Below, piece by piece: positions 32,886-40,923 of a stretch of 57,975 nucleotides of DNA (its first letter is position 1; each line of letters starts with the position of its first letter). Made by a program: the position numbers and the translations under genes. The DNA comes from CAYIHX01 sp964363305 (GTDB lineage Bacteria; Bdellovibrionota; UBA1018). Location of the stretch: the NCBI GenBank assembly GCA_964363305.1, contig CAYIHX010000023.1, positions 1 to 57,975 on the forward strand, read 5' to 3'. The notes under the pieces were generated by a model. The model saw only the letters and a list, made by a program, of their open reading frames with translations. It was not told the DNA's origin and made no database searches.

Positions 32886-35572
32886 TTGGCGGTATCCTCG
32901 CTGTTCTTCTGTTCTTGGGCGCTTGTCCTGCTCAGGCGGCGCCGGCGAAGGCGGGTGTGACCCGCCCGTATGCGCCTCGGCCAGCGAAAAGGGCGAGCGT
33001 GCTCGATGTTGAAGTTGATCAGATTGAGATTTCTGGGGTTGAGCTCTTTGACTCGGAGACCATCGAGGGCGCCCTAGAGGTTCGAGTGGGTGAAATACTC
33101 GATCGTGGAAAAATTATCCGGACGGCACAAAATTTTCAGTCTCTCTATCGTTCTCGAGGTTACGAGGAGCTCTCAGTTCGTACTGAATTAGGAAAACAAA
33201 AGCTCCCCGGTGGATCGATCGAGACGGTCTTGCGGATTCAGGTGACTGAGGGAAAGCCTACGCGTATTGGCGCGGTCGAGTTTGAGATGAAGGATGCGGC
33301 TGCAAAGACCACGGTTTTAGAAAAAGTGCTTGACCAGGTCAGGGGGAGATCGTGGCTTAAAGAACGAGACATTCTCAATCAGGACAAGATTTTGCAGACC
33401 AAACGTGAGGTGCTCGAGGCGCTTGCCTCTGAGGAATATGTCGGCGCGAGGATTGTCGAGGTGAAAGAGCGGACGTTGAGTGTTCCCGGAATGACAGATC
33501 TTCCGGCCGCCCGGTGGATTGGTTTGAAATTTATCGTTGACGTCGGGGATCGAGTTTCCTTTGGGTTCCGCGGCAACAATCGGTTCACTCAGGCGCAGTT
33601 GGCAAGCTTGGTCAAGGAGCAACGCCTGGTGGGGTTCGGAGAGGATTATGTCGCAGATATTCGGAAGCGGATTGAGGAAGAGTACCGTAATGCTGCTTAT
33701 GCGCGGGTGGCGATCGAGACGCTGACATTTGAGGATCCTCGTTCGAAAGAACGGCACATCACTTTTGTGATCACGGAAGGCCCAAGAGTCGAGATCGAGG
33801 CAGTCGACTTTGACGGCTTTTCGGTCTTTTTGCCGGCGGAGCTTCGGGTGGAGTTTTTCAGTCGCGCGCCAAACCTCGTTCAGCGGCAGTACTATGTTCC
33901 GAGAGACGTTGAGCGAGGTGCTGAACTTTTAATTGAGTGGATGAAGTCGGAGGGTTATCTGAGTGCCCGACTGATCACCGTGAATCGAACATATAATGTC
34001 AGTGGCACTCGAGTTCGTTTACTGGTCTACCTTTACGAGGGGGAGCGGACGATCGTCGATGCGATCGAGTTTGTCGGTATGGGAAAGCTTCCAAGAGAGG
34101 ATGCGCTCGATATTCTTGGCGTAAGCGAGGGCCAGCCTTTAAATCTTTTCGCCCTGACCGAGGGGATCGAGGGACTGAAGCTATGGTATCGAAATGGAGG
34201 ATATCTCGATTTCGCCATGATCAACGAGAATACCGATCGAGTTGTGGTCTACGCGGACGAAAATCGGCATGCAAAGCTTCGATTTGAGTTGGATGAGGGC
34301 CCCCAGTTTACGGTGAGTCGAATTTCGGTTGAAGGTAACGAGCTGACCCTGCCGTATATTATTGAACAGGAGCTTCCTTTCTCGGAAGGGGACATCTTGG
34401 GGGAGGACAAGTTGACCGAGGCCGAGGCGAATTTGCGGCGCTTGGGTATTTTTGCCAATGTTTCGATCCGCTCGTTTACGGATTCTGCGAAACCCACTTC
34501 CAAGGTGGTTGTGGTGAACGTGACCGAGGGGGAGCCCGGTGCATGGGGTGCTGGAGTGGGCGGGCGAAATGATCTCGGGGCTCGAGTGTTTGGTTCAGTG
34601 GGATACGGCAACCTTTGGAAGCGAAATCACGCCGTTCAGCTCAATGGGAGCGTGAACTATCGAGTCGATCAAACTTACTGCGCAATCGCTCCCTGCTTTC
34701 TCGAGTATCAGCTTGGCCTGACCTACAACTGGCCCCATCTTTTAGTGGAGGGTTTGACTTTGCGGCCTCGGGTCGCGGCCGAAAACATTCGCTATATTTC
34801 TTTTGATGCTTTCGCGCAGTCCGCTTCGATGACGTTAGAGAGGCGGATGTTGAAAGTTCCGAACGTGACGGTCGCTCTGGACTACCGGATTGAGAGGATC
34901 ACCCAATCGAACGCAAGTATTGAGGATGACAATCGCACTCTGCGAATCGGCTCCCTGACGCCTTCGGTGCGCCTCGATCTGCGGGATAATCCCTTGGTTC
35001 CGACCAAGGGTTTTTTTACTCAGACGTCATTCGAGTGGGCTTCGACCGCTTTGGGTTCCCAAACCGACCCGTTTCCGGTTGGATATACACGGTTTCAGAT
35101 TCGAGCCGATGGTCACATTCCTCTCGGGAGGTCGGCTTCCTTCTATTTGAGCTTTCGCTCCGGATTTGCCCGAAACCTCGAACCACCTCCTAACCCCTTG
35201 GATAGCACCTCAACCGAGTATGCAATTCCTCTTTCAAAGCAGTTCGTCTTGGGGGGAGCAGGTTCTATTCGAGGGTTTAGGGAGCGTGCGATCCGTTACG
35301 ATAATCTCGCTATTCGAGGTACCCTCTCCTACGTAAACTATCGTTTTCAATTAGATTTACCATTTCTGGGCGCGTTTAGGGTGGGCCCCTTTTTGGATGC
35401 CGGTAATCTGCACGTGGATGGCTTTAGTTTCGGAGACCTTCGTTGGGGCTCTGGGGTGGGCGTTCGATACCTGAGTCCGGTCGGGCCAGTGAATTTCGAT
35501 TTAGGATTTAATCTTTTTCCGCGGCCGAACGAAGCGTCGCCCCAGCTCTATTTCTCCATCGGAGTGATTTGA
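32882..35572 (+). CDS. Omp85-family outer-membrane assembly protein with about six POTRA domains
   Basis: An 896-residue protein starting with GTG. The signal region ends LFLGACPAQA; either signal peptidase I cleavage after AQA or lipidation at the Cys is possible. Six POTRA-like repeats can be traced between about residues 43 and 555, each ending in a VTEG/ITEG/LDEG-type strand. A 16-strand barrel follows, with the conserved GGAGSIRGFRER loop-6 motif and a final VNFDLGFNLF...FSIGVI strand. BamA usually has five POTRAs and TamA three. Pairing with tamB suggests a TamA-type partner, but the domain number is closer to BamA. It could be the sole BamA or a dedicated Tam component. Confidence 0.85.
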   Translation: MIGGILAVLLFLGACPAQAAPAKAGVTRPYAPRPAKRASVLDVEVDQIEISGVELFDSETIEGALEVRVGEILDRGKIIRTAQNFQSLYRSRGYEELSVRTELGKQKLPGGSIETVLRIQVTEGKPTRIGAVEFEMKDAAAKTTVLEKVLDQVRGRSWLKERDILNQDKILQTKREVLEALASEEYVGARIVEVKERTLSVPGMTDLPAARWIGLKFIVDVGDRVSFGFRGNNRFTQAQLASLVKEQRLVGFGEDYVADIRKRIEEEYRNAAYARVAIETLTFEDPRSKERHITFVITEGPRVEIEAVDFDGFSVFLPAELRVEFFSRAPNLVQRQYYVPRDVERGAELLIEWMKSEGYLSARLITVNRTYNVSGTRVRLLVYLYEGERTIVDAIEFVGMGKLPREDALDILGVSEGQPLNLFALTEGIEGLKLWYRNGGYLDFAMINENTDRVVVYADENRHAKLRFELDEGPQFTVSRISVEGNELTLPYIIEQELPFSEGDILGEDKLTEAEANLRRLGIFANVSIRSFTDSAKPTSKVVVVNVTEGEPGAWGAGVGGRNDLGARVFGSVGYGNLWKRNHAVQLNGSVNYRVDQTYCAIAPCFLEYQLGLTYNWPHLLVEGLTLRPRVAAENIRYISFDAFAQSASMTLERRMLKVPNVTVALDYRIERITQSNASIEDDNRTLRIGSLTPSVRLDLRDNPLVPTKGFFTQTSFEWASTALGSQTDPFPVGYTRFQIRADGHIPLGRSASFYLSFRSGFARNLEPPPNPLDSTSTEYAIPLSKQFVLGGAGSIRGFRERAIRYDNLAIRGTLSYVNYRFQLDLPFLGAFRVGPFLDAGNLHVDGFSFGDLRWGSGVGVRYLSPVGPVNFDLGFNLFPRPNEASPQLYFSIGVI

Positions 35573-35597
35573 TCGGCCCACTGCGGGTAGAAAGCGT

Positions 35598-35626
35598 TTG
35601 ACTTCACTACCCCCCTTCGGTAATCC
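35598..35626 (+). promoter_or_regulatory. Candidate promoter for rplM-rpsI
   Basis: TTGACT (35598-35603), a 17-nt spacer and TAATCC (35621-35626) lie just upstream of rplM. Transcription would start only about 7-8 nt before the ATG, so the message would be nearly leaderless unless another start is used. Confidence 0.35.
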
Positions 35627-35639
35627 CGGCTACCTATCT

Positions 35640-36143
35640 ATGTTGCAGCGAAAAACTTATCAGGCGAAACAGGACAATCCGCATTTTTTTGAGCGAACGG
35701 GCCCTCATGCCCCGAAGTGGTACGTCGTCGACGCGAAAGACCAAGTGGTCGGTCGTCTCGCGACAGTGCTGGCTCGGGTCATGGCCGGAAAGCATAAGCC
35801 GACTTATAGTCGGCATGCTGACACGGGCGACTTTGTTATCGTTTTAAACGCTGACAAAGTCGTATTCACCCGAAATAAATGGGACGATAAATTATACCGT
35901 TACCATTCGGATTACGCCGGAGGTTTGAAGACTTTCACGGCACGTGAAATGTTGCAGCGCCACCCCACTGAAATTCTCCGTGAAGCGGTATGGGGCATGA
36001 TGAACAAGTCCAACCTAGGACGGCATCAGATGAAGAAGCTCAAGATTTACGTAGGGGCTGAGCATCCTCATGTTGCTCAAGCTCCGGAGGCGTTGCCGCT
36101 GTCGGCAAGTCGCCATACCGTGCTTGCGTCCAAGAAGGCCTAA
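35640..36143 (+). CDS. rplM: Ribosomal protein L13 (uL13)
   Basis: A 167-residue large-subunit protein. The family core is clear: KWYVVDAKDQVVGRLATVLARVMAGKHKPTYSRHADTGDFVIVLNADKV, then the C-terminal region with MLQRHP and GMMNKSNLGRHQMKKLKIY. The N-terminus (MLQRKTYQAKQDNPHFFERTGPHAP) carries about a dozen more residues than the common form. The ATG at 35640 is chosen because the longer frame upstream has no L13 similarity. It is followed by rpsI, the universal pair. Confidence 0.96.
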   Translation: MLQRKTYQAKQDNPHFFERTGPHAPKWYVVDAKDQVVGRLATVLARVMAGKHKPTYSRHADTGDFVIVLNADKVVFTRNKWDDKLYRYHSDYAGGLKTFTAREMLQRHPTEILREAVWGMMNKSNLGRHQMKKLKIYVGAEHPHVAQAPEALPLSASRHTVLASKKA

Positions 36144-36202
36144 GTCATTTCGGTTCAGCTGCGCAGTTTAGTTTAAGATACGAGAAGAGGAAAAAGCAGA
36201 AG

Positions 36203-36601
36203 ATGGATAAGCAGATTCACCGAGTCGGAAAGCGCAAAGAAGCGATAGCTCGAGTTTATGTTCGCCCGCGTGTGGGTGAAACCGGAGTCATTCGGATTAA
36301 CGAGCGCGCTTTTGAAGAGTACTTTCCACGTCCCACGGCTCGCATGTTGATCATGCAGCCTCTTGAATTGACAGAGACGACGGGTCGTTTCGATATTCAC
36401 GTGAATGTGATTGGTGGCGGGTTGTCGGGCCAGGCTGGGGCTGTGAAGCATGGTATTTCTCGAGCGCTGCTTGAGGTTGATCCCACGTACCGTGCTGTTT
36501 TGAAGAAGGCCGGTCATCTGACTCGTGACGCTCGCGAAGTTGAACGTAAGAAGTACGGTCTGGCTGGCGCTCGCCGTCGATTCCAGTACTCGAAGCGTTA
36601 A
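36203..36601 (+). CDS. rpsI: Ribosomal protein S9 (uS9)
   Basis: A 132-residue small-subunit protein with HRVGKRKEAIARVYVRPR at the N-terminus, GGGLSGQAGAVKHGISRALLE in the middle and the basic tail (YGLAGARRRFQYSKR) whose last Arg reaches the decoding centre near the P-site tRNA. An AGAGGAAAAAG ribosome site precedes the ATG. It is the second gene of the rplM-rpsI operon and is followed by a terminator. Confidence 0.97.
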   Translation: MDKQIHRVGKRKEAIARVYVRPRVGETGVIRINERAFEEYFPRPTARMLIMQPLELTETTGRFDIHVNVIGGGLSGQAGAVKHGISRALLEVDPTYRAVLKKAGHLTRDAREVERKKYGLAGARRRFQYSKR

Positions 36602-36628
36602 TCAATTGGGTCCGAATTTTTCAAAGAG

Positions 36629-36660
36629 GGCCGATTCCCGATGGGAGTCGGCCTTTTTCC
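36629..36660 (+). terminator. Rho-independent terminator after rpsI
   Basis: GGCCGATTCCC pairs with GGGAGTCGGCC (one G-T pair) around GAT, followed by TTTTT. It ends the rplM-rpsI transcript 27 nt after the stop codon. Confidence 0.88.
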
Positions 36661-36709
36661 ATTGTGCGCCCAGTAGTTGGGCTGTGATTCACTGGGTTCC
36701 TGGGCTGAG

Positions 36710-37225
36710 TTAGGGGGTCTGCCGCTTATAGGTTTCGACCCGGATATCGGAGGCTAATGAGTCGGCGTTACAGTCGGTGCCGCTGAAGCTGAGCGTCAGG
36801 TAGAGGTCCTCGCCGCTCTCCCGGAAAGAGACCCCGGGCGAGGCAGTACTCGAGATCGCGCTTCCGCACCCCGATGCCGAGAGACCGAGTTCACTGACCG
36901 CGCAGCCGGAGGGCGTGCAGCCTAGACTCCCCGACTCAGTCAGGCCCACGCCGGTCTCGCCTGGCAGCGAAATATACTCGCCTTGGCGGACGTGGCTGCA
37001 CGATGCACTTTGGGAAGTAATTCTGTAGGTGGCATCTTCGAAGACGACGACGATCGATGCTCCCGCGTTCAGGCCGTTGGCGATCGTCGAGTCGGCCACC
37101 CCATTGCAGGTCTGTGATTGAAGGATCCAGGTGTTGGTCAGTTTGTCGCGGAACGACTGGCCGCAGCCCACGAAGGTCAAGGGGATCAGAGCCGGAGCGA
37201 GTAGGGACGAGAAGAGTTTTCTCAC
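36710..37225 (-). CDS. Putative cysteine-rich lipoprotein
   Basis: A 171-residue protein of unknown function. The GTG at 37225 gives VRKLFSSLLAPALIPLTFVGC, a basic start, hydrophobic core and lipobox-like FVGC with the lipidated Cys near residue 21. AAAGG lies directly before the start, closer than usual. The mature part has seven further cysteines (in TCNG, ASCS, GCTPSGC, SGCG, TDCN) and a pattern of short beta strands ending DLYLTLSFSGTDC. It is divergently transcribed from the DUF1704 gene. No known family is recognised. Confidence 0.6.
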   Translation of the reverse strand: MRKLFSSLLAPALIPLTFVGCGQSFRDKLTNTWILQSQTCNGVADSTIANGLNAGASIVVVFEDATYRITSQSASCSHVRQGEYISLPGETGVGLTESGSLGCTPSGCAVSELGLSASGCGSAISSTASPGVSFRESGEDLYLTLSFSGTDCNADSLASDIRVETYKRQTP

Positions 37226-37328
37226 CCTTTGAGGGTAGCCTAAGATCTTTCGCTGGGGAAGTACGGCCCTTGTCAAAACCTTGGCAGGTCTAGACTGACT
37301 GGGAATCGGTTATCATGTTCTCACTGAC

Positions 37329-38621
37329 ATGGTTTGGACCTCATACAAAGAGAAGGTGAAATTGCTTTCCGAGCGCATCGTCAATGCGCAAAAGCCGATT
37401 CGGATTCTCGACGCCATCAAGTGGGACGTCGAGGCGGAGGCGCAATTCCGCAAATCGAAGTTCAAGATCCTGCCGAAGGTCGATGCGGAGTATTATGCGC
37501 AATTCGATTTGGGCTACGATCCCGAGAAAAAAATAGAGGAGCTGACGGACCTCCGGTCTGACGTCGTGACTCAGTTGGGCAAGGGAGATTCGATCGGGCA
37601 GCTGCTCGTGACGATCGTGGACGAGTACATCGAGGTGGTGCGGATGATCCTCGCGCGCGGGACGCTAGATTTTTGGAAAATCAGTCGCAATCTGTACGGC
37701 TCTCCCAAGGACACTCTTTTCGGGGACGTCAACAAGATCAGTGATCTGGGCGTTCTTCTCTACGGAATTTTTGGAAAAATCGATCATCTGGCCGCTTCCG
37801 ATTCCATGAGGAAAGATTTGAGCGCCGCTGAGGTCGTGGGGCTGCTGAACGAGCGTTTTGAGGCCTACTTTCTCGATGACGCCGTTGAAGCGCGACTTTC
37901 GGATGGCATCGTCGCGGACGCAGCGGCCGGCAGCGAAGTGGTGAAGATCCGAGAGGGATCCATGTTTTCTCGCCGCGACGTGGATATTCTGGAGGTTCAT
38001 GAGGGCTGGGTGCATGTGGGCACTACTCAGAATGGGCTTCGGCAGCATGTGGCGAAGTGGTTAGCGAAAGGTCCGCCGCGTTGCGCCTCCACTCAGGAGG
38101 GACTCGCGGTGATCATGGAGATTTTCACCTTTCGCACCTATCCTGGGCGGGCGCGACGGATCAATAATCGAATTTTGGCGATCGACAAAGCCGAGGACGG
38201 CGCGAGCCTGCTCGATATTTTCGAGTTTTACCGAACTGAAGGGTATGACGAGGAAGAGTGCTTTTATCAGGCCAAGCGGGTTTTTCGGGGCGGCCTGGTC
38301 GAAGGGGGCGGGCCCTTCACCAAGGATATCTCGTACTGTAAGGGCTTTATCGAGAACTACAACTTCATGCGAGCCGCCATCCGTTCGGGAAAGCCCGAGC
38401 TGATCCCTTTTCTTTTTGCCGGGAAAATGAGTCTGGAGGATGTGCCGCTCCTTTATCAGAAGTACCAGGAGGGCGTGATCGATGCCCCGCACCACCTTCC
38501 GCCCCTCTTTCGGGATTTAAATGGAATCGCAGTTTGGATGAGTTTTTCCAGTTTTCTAAACATGGTAGACTTGAAAAAAGTGCAGGAGCACTATGATCGG
38601 CTGTTTAGCCAGCACCTCTGA
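37329..38621 (+). CDS. DUF1704 / MATCAP-like metalloprotease family protein (QEGLA motif)
   Basis: A 430-residue cytoplasmic protein with the HExxxH zinc motif (VHEGWVH, about residues 220-226) followed about 30 residues later by TQEGLAVIMEIF, the QEGLA signature with the probable third ligand Glu. Bacterial members are annotated as flavohemoglobin-expression-modulating QEGLA proteins, and the eukaryotic relatives MATCAP1/2 remove C-terminal tyrosine from tubulin. The bacterial substrate is unknown. The ribosome site is weak. It runs into the parvulin gene 10 nt downstream, which may reflect co-transcription only. Confidence 0.85.
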   Translation: MVWTSYKEKVKLLSERIVNAQKPIRILDAIKWDVEAEAQFRKSKFKILPKVDAEYYAQFDLGYDPEKKIEELTDLRSDVVTQLGKGDSIGQLLVTIVDEYIEVVRMILARGTLDFWKISRNLYGSPKDTLFGDVNKISDLGVLLYGIFGKIDHLAASDSMRKDLSAAEVVGLLNERFEAYFLDDAVEARLSDGIVADAAAGSEVVKIREGSMFSRRDVDILEVHEGWVHVGTTQNGLRQHVAKWLAKGPPRCASTQEGLAVIMEIFTFRTYPGRARRINNRILAIDKAEDGASLLDIFEFYRTEGYDEEECFYQAKRVFRGGLVEGGGPFTKDISYCKGFIENYNFMRAAIRSGKPELIPFLFAGKMSLEDVPLLYQKYQEGVIDAPHHLPPLFRDLNGIAVWMSFSSFLNMVDLKKVQEHYDRLFSQHL

Positions 38622-38631
38622 GGTGAGGAAT

Positions 38632-39450
38632 ATGATGCAAGGACGAATCATGAGCGCAGGGTTAGGACTTCTGTTTTTTTGGGCCGGTGCGGCTCACGCG
38701 AAGGAGCTGGCGAAAGTGAACGGGCGACCGGTCACTGCCGATGACGTGACCAGCGCCCTGTCTTCTTTCAATGAGGGGCAGCGCGCCACTTTGTTGCGGG
38801 ATCACAATTCTCGTCGTCAGGTGCTTCTCAACCTGATCGAGCAGGAGCTTCTTTTTCAGCAAGGGGAGAAGGAAAAGCTCGATAAGGATCCTCAGTTTAA
38901 GAGAGCGATGGACGGGTTCCGTAGGCAGTATCTAGCGTCGAGGGTGTTGGATAAGAATCTCTCTGGGAAGGTAACGGACGCCGCTGCAAAGCAGTACTAT
39001 GAACGACACACGGATCGCTTTAGTACGGATTCCGTGAAGGTGCAGCACATCCTGGTGAGCGATGAGTTGGCGGCGAGGAACATGCTGGCCCAAGCCACGG
39101 CGAAGGAGGCTGATTTTCAGGCGCTCGCGGAGAAGAATTCGCGGGATCCCTCAGCCAAGAACAATCGTGGTGAGCTGGGCTGGATCACGCGTGATTCACC
39201 GCTGGTTGATGAGTTCAAAGACGCGGCCTTTCTGGCGAAGACAGGTGAGGTTGTTGGGCCAGTGAAGTCGCTCTTTGGTTACCATCTGATCAAGGTCGTG
39301 GAGCGTAAGATCGGGCAGCCCATGACCTACGACGAGGTTGAACTGCGCGTGAAGGCGGATCTTCGCAGCGAGCTGATGAAGAATTACGTCGCACAGCTTC
39401 GCAAGCAGGCGAAGGTGCAGATCGACGACAAGGCCGTTGACTCCCTTTGA
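38632..39450 (+). CDS. Periplasmic parvulin-type peptidyl-prolyl isomerase (PpiC/SurA-like)
   Basis: A 272-residue exported chaperone/isomerase. The ATG at 38632 follows GAGGTGAGGAAT and gives a clear signal peptide (MMQGRIMSAGLGLLFFWAGAAHA). The N-terminal SurA_N-like helices (VNGRPVTADDV, LIEQELLFQQGEKEKLDKDP) lead to a single rotamase domain (KVQHILVSDELAARNML, NRGELGWITRDS, LFGYHLIKVVERK) and a closing helix. An in-frame ATG at 38593 inside the upstream gene is rejected. Its stop touches the stop of the convergent regulator gene with no bases between. Confidence 0.92.
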   Translation: MMQGRIMSAGLGLLFFWAGAAHAKELAKVNGRPVTADDVTSALSSFNEGQRATLLRDHNSRRQVLLNLIEQELLFQQGEKEKLDKDPQFKRAMDGFRRQYLASRVLDKNLSGKVTDAAAKQYYERHTDRFSTDSVKVQHILVSDELAARNMLAQATAKEADFQALAEKNSRDPSAKNNRGELGWITRDSPLVDEFKDAAFLAKTGEVVGPVKSLFGYHLIKVVERKIGQPMTYDEVELRVKADLRSELMKNYVAQLRKQAKVQIDDKAVDSL

Positions 39451-40923
39451 TCAAGCGCTGATGAAGTCCTTCGCGTTGATCCCGTACTTTTCCAGCTTTC
39501 TGAGGAGGGTCTTCTTCGGGATATTGGCGTGAAGTGCCGTTTGGTTGATTCGTCCCTTGAAGGCTTTCAGGGCGCTCATCAAGAACTGGCGTTCGAATTC
39601 TTCCTTATTCGCCTGGAAGTCGAGGCGATTGATGTCAAGCTTGAAGCCCCTGAGGTTTGGACGCTCTCCTTCCGTTGCAGCGAGTACATCGCCAACGGCG
39701 ACGGGGAGATCATCCATGTCGGGTTCGTCAAGCATATCGATCCTGGTGAGTCCCTTGATGGGTTGGAGGACGTCAGGAAGGCTTTCCACCGTGAGTTCAT
39801 TCGTCGTTTCGATGACGAATGCGTGCTCAATCACGTTCTCGAGTTCTCGGATGTTGCCTGGCCAGCTATGGGCTTTCAGGAGCTGCATCGCTGCTGCCGA
39901 GAGACCCGTAATGTTCTTCCGGTGATGAAGGTTGAACTTATCGATGAAGTGCTTGGCGAGCACTTCGATATCGTTCTTCCGGTCCCGCAGGGGAGGGAGC
40001 TGAATAGGCAATACGTTGAGTCGATAGAAGAGATCCTCGCGGAACTCGCCTTTTTTGATCATTTCCTCCAGGTGCCGATTCGTCGCGGCTACGATGCGCA
40101 CGTTGACCTCGACCTCGCGGTTTGAGCCGACGGGCGTGAACTTTTTTTCCTGCAGGGCCCGCAGCAGCTTCACCTGCATGGCGGCCGAGACGTCCCCGAT
40201 CTCGTCCAGGAAGAGCGTGCCTCCGTCCGCGTATTGAAATTTTCCGATCTTTCTCGAGTCGGCGCCGGTGAACGCGCCCTTCTCGTGCCCAAAGAATTCG
40301 CTTTCGATAAGGTTCTCCGGCACGGCCGAGCAGTTGATGGTGACGAAGCGGTTGTCCTTTCTTGGGCTATTGTAATGGAGTGCCTGCGCCACGAGTTCTT
40401 TGCCGGTTCCGCTCTCACCGCGGATCAGGACGGCCGTATCGACGCGAGAAAGCTTGTCGATCACGGAAAATATCTTCTTCATTTCTGAGCTTTGCCCGAT
40501 GAACTCGTTACCGCCCGCCATCCGAAAGACAGGTGCCGACAAAGTGATGTTCTGCACCATTTTCTGTGCACGAATCGCTTTGTCGACTAGGTAGACTAGG
40601 TTTTCGGCCTTGATGGGTTTCTCGAGGTAGTTGTAAGCGCCCTCTTTTGTGGCCTCCACCGCATCTCGGACATTGGAGAACGCGGTGAGCATGATCGCGA
40701 TAATCGAAGGGTCGTGCGCCTTGATTTCCTTCAGTGCTTCAAGGCCAGTCATGCGAGGCATGTTCACGTCGAGCAGAACCAGGTCGTAGTGCCCGGCCTT
40801 GATCCGATTGACGCCTTCCTCTCCGTCCTTGGCCTGGTCGACTAGGAAGTGGTTTTCTGAAAGCGCCGAACAAACTGAGAGTCTGAGGTCGGCATCATCA
40901 TCGACAACGAGTATTTTAAACAT
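39451..40923 (-). CDS. NtrC-family sigma54-dependent response regulator (second copy)
   Basis: A 490-residue protein with the same plan as the regulator at 4093-5529: receiver domain with probable phospho-Asp52 in LLDVNMPR, Walker A GESGTGKE, the GAFTGA loop, Walker B GGTLFLDEIGDVS, and a Fis-type helix-turn-helix (INQTALHANIPKKTLLRKLEKYG). Conserved blocks outside the ATPase (the AYNYLEKPIKAENL-type segment, the LQA.K-rich C-terminal helix) support recent paralogy with the first copy. Its start overlaps the 3' end of the CHASE2 kinase gene by 8 nt, so the pair is co-translated. Confidence 0.94.
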   Translation of the reverse strand: MFKILVVDDDADLRLSVCSALSENHFLVDQAKDGEEGVNRIKAGHYDLVLLDVNMPRMTGLEALKEIKAHDPSIIAIMLTAFSNVRDAVEATKEGAYNYLEKPIKAENLVYLVDKAIRAQKMVQNITLSAPVFRMAGGNEFIGQSSEMKKIFSVIDKLSRVDTAVLIRGESGTGKELVAQALHYNSPRKDNRFVTINCSAVPENLIESEFFGHEKGAFTGADSRKIGKFQYADGGTLFLDEIGDVSAAMQVKLLRALQEKKFTPVGSNREVEVNVRIVAATNRHLEEMIKKGEFREDLFYRLNVLPIQLPPLRDRKNDIEVLAKHFIDKFNLHHRKNITGLSAAAMQLLKAHSWPGNIRELENVIEHAFVIETTNELTVESLPDVLQPIKGLTRIDMLDEPDMDDLPVAVGDVLAATEGERPNLRGFKLDINRLDFQANKEEFERQFLMSALKAFKGRINQTALHANIPKKTLLRKLEKYGINAKDFISA

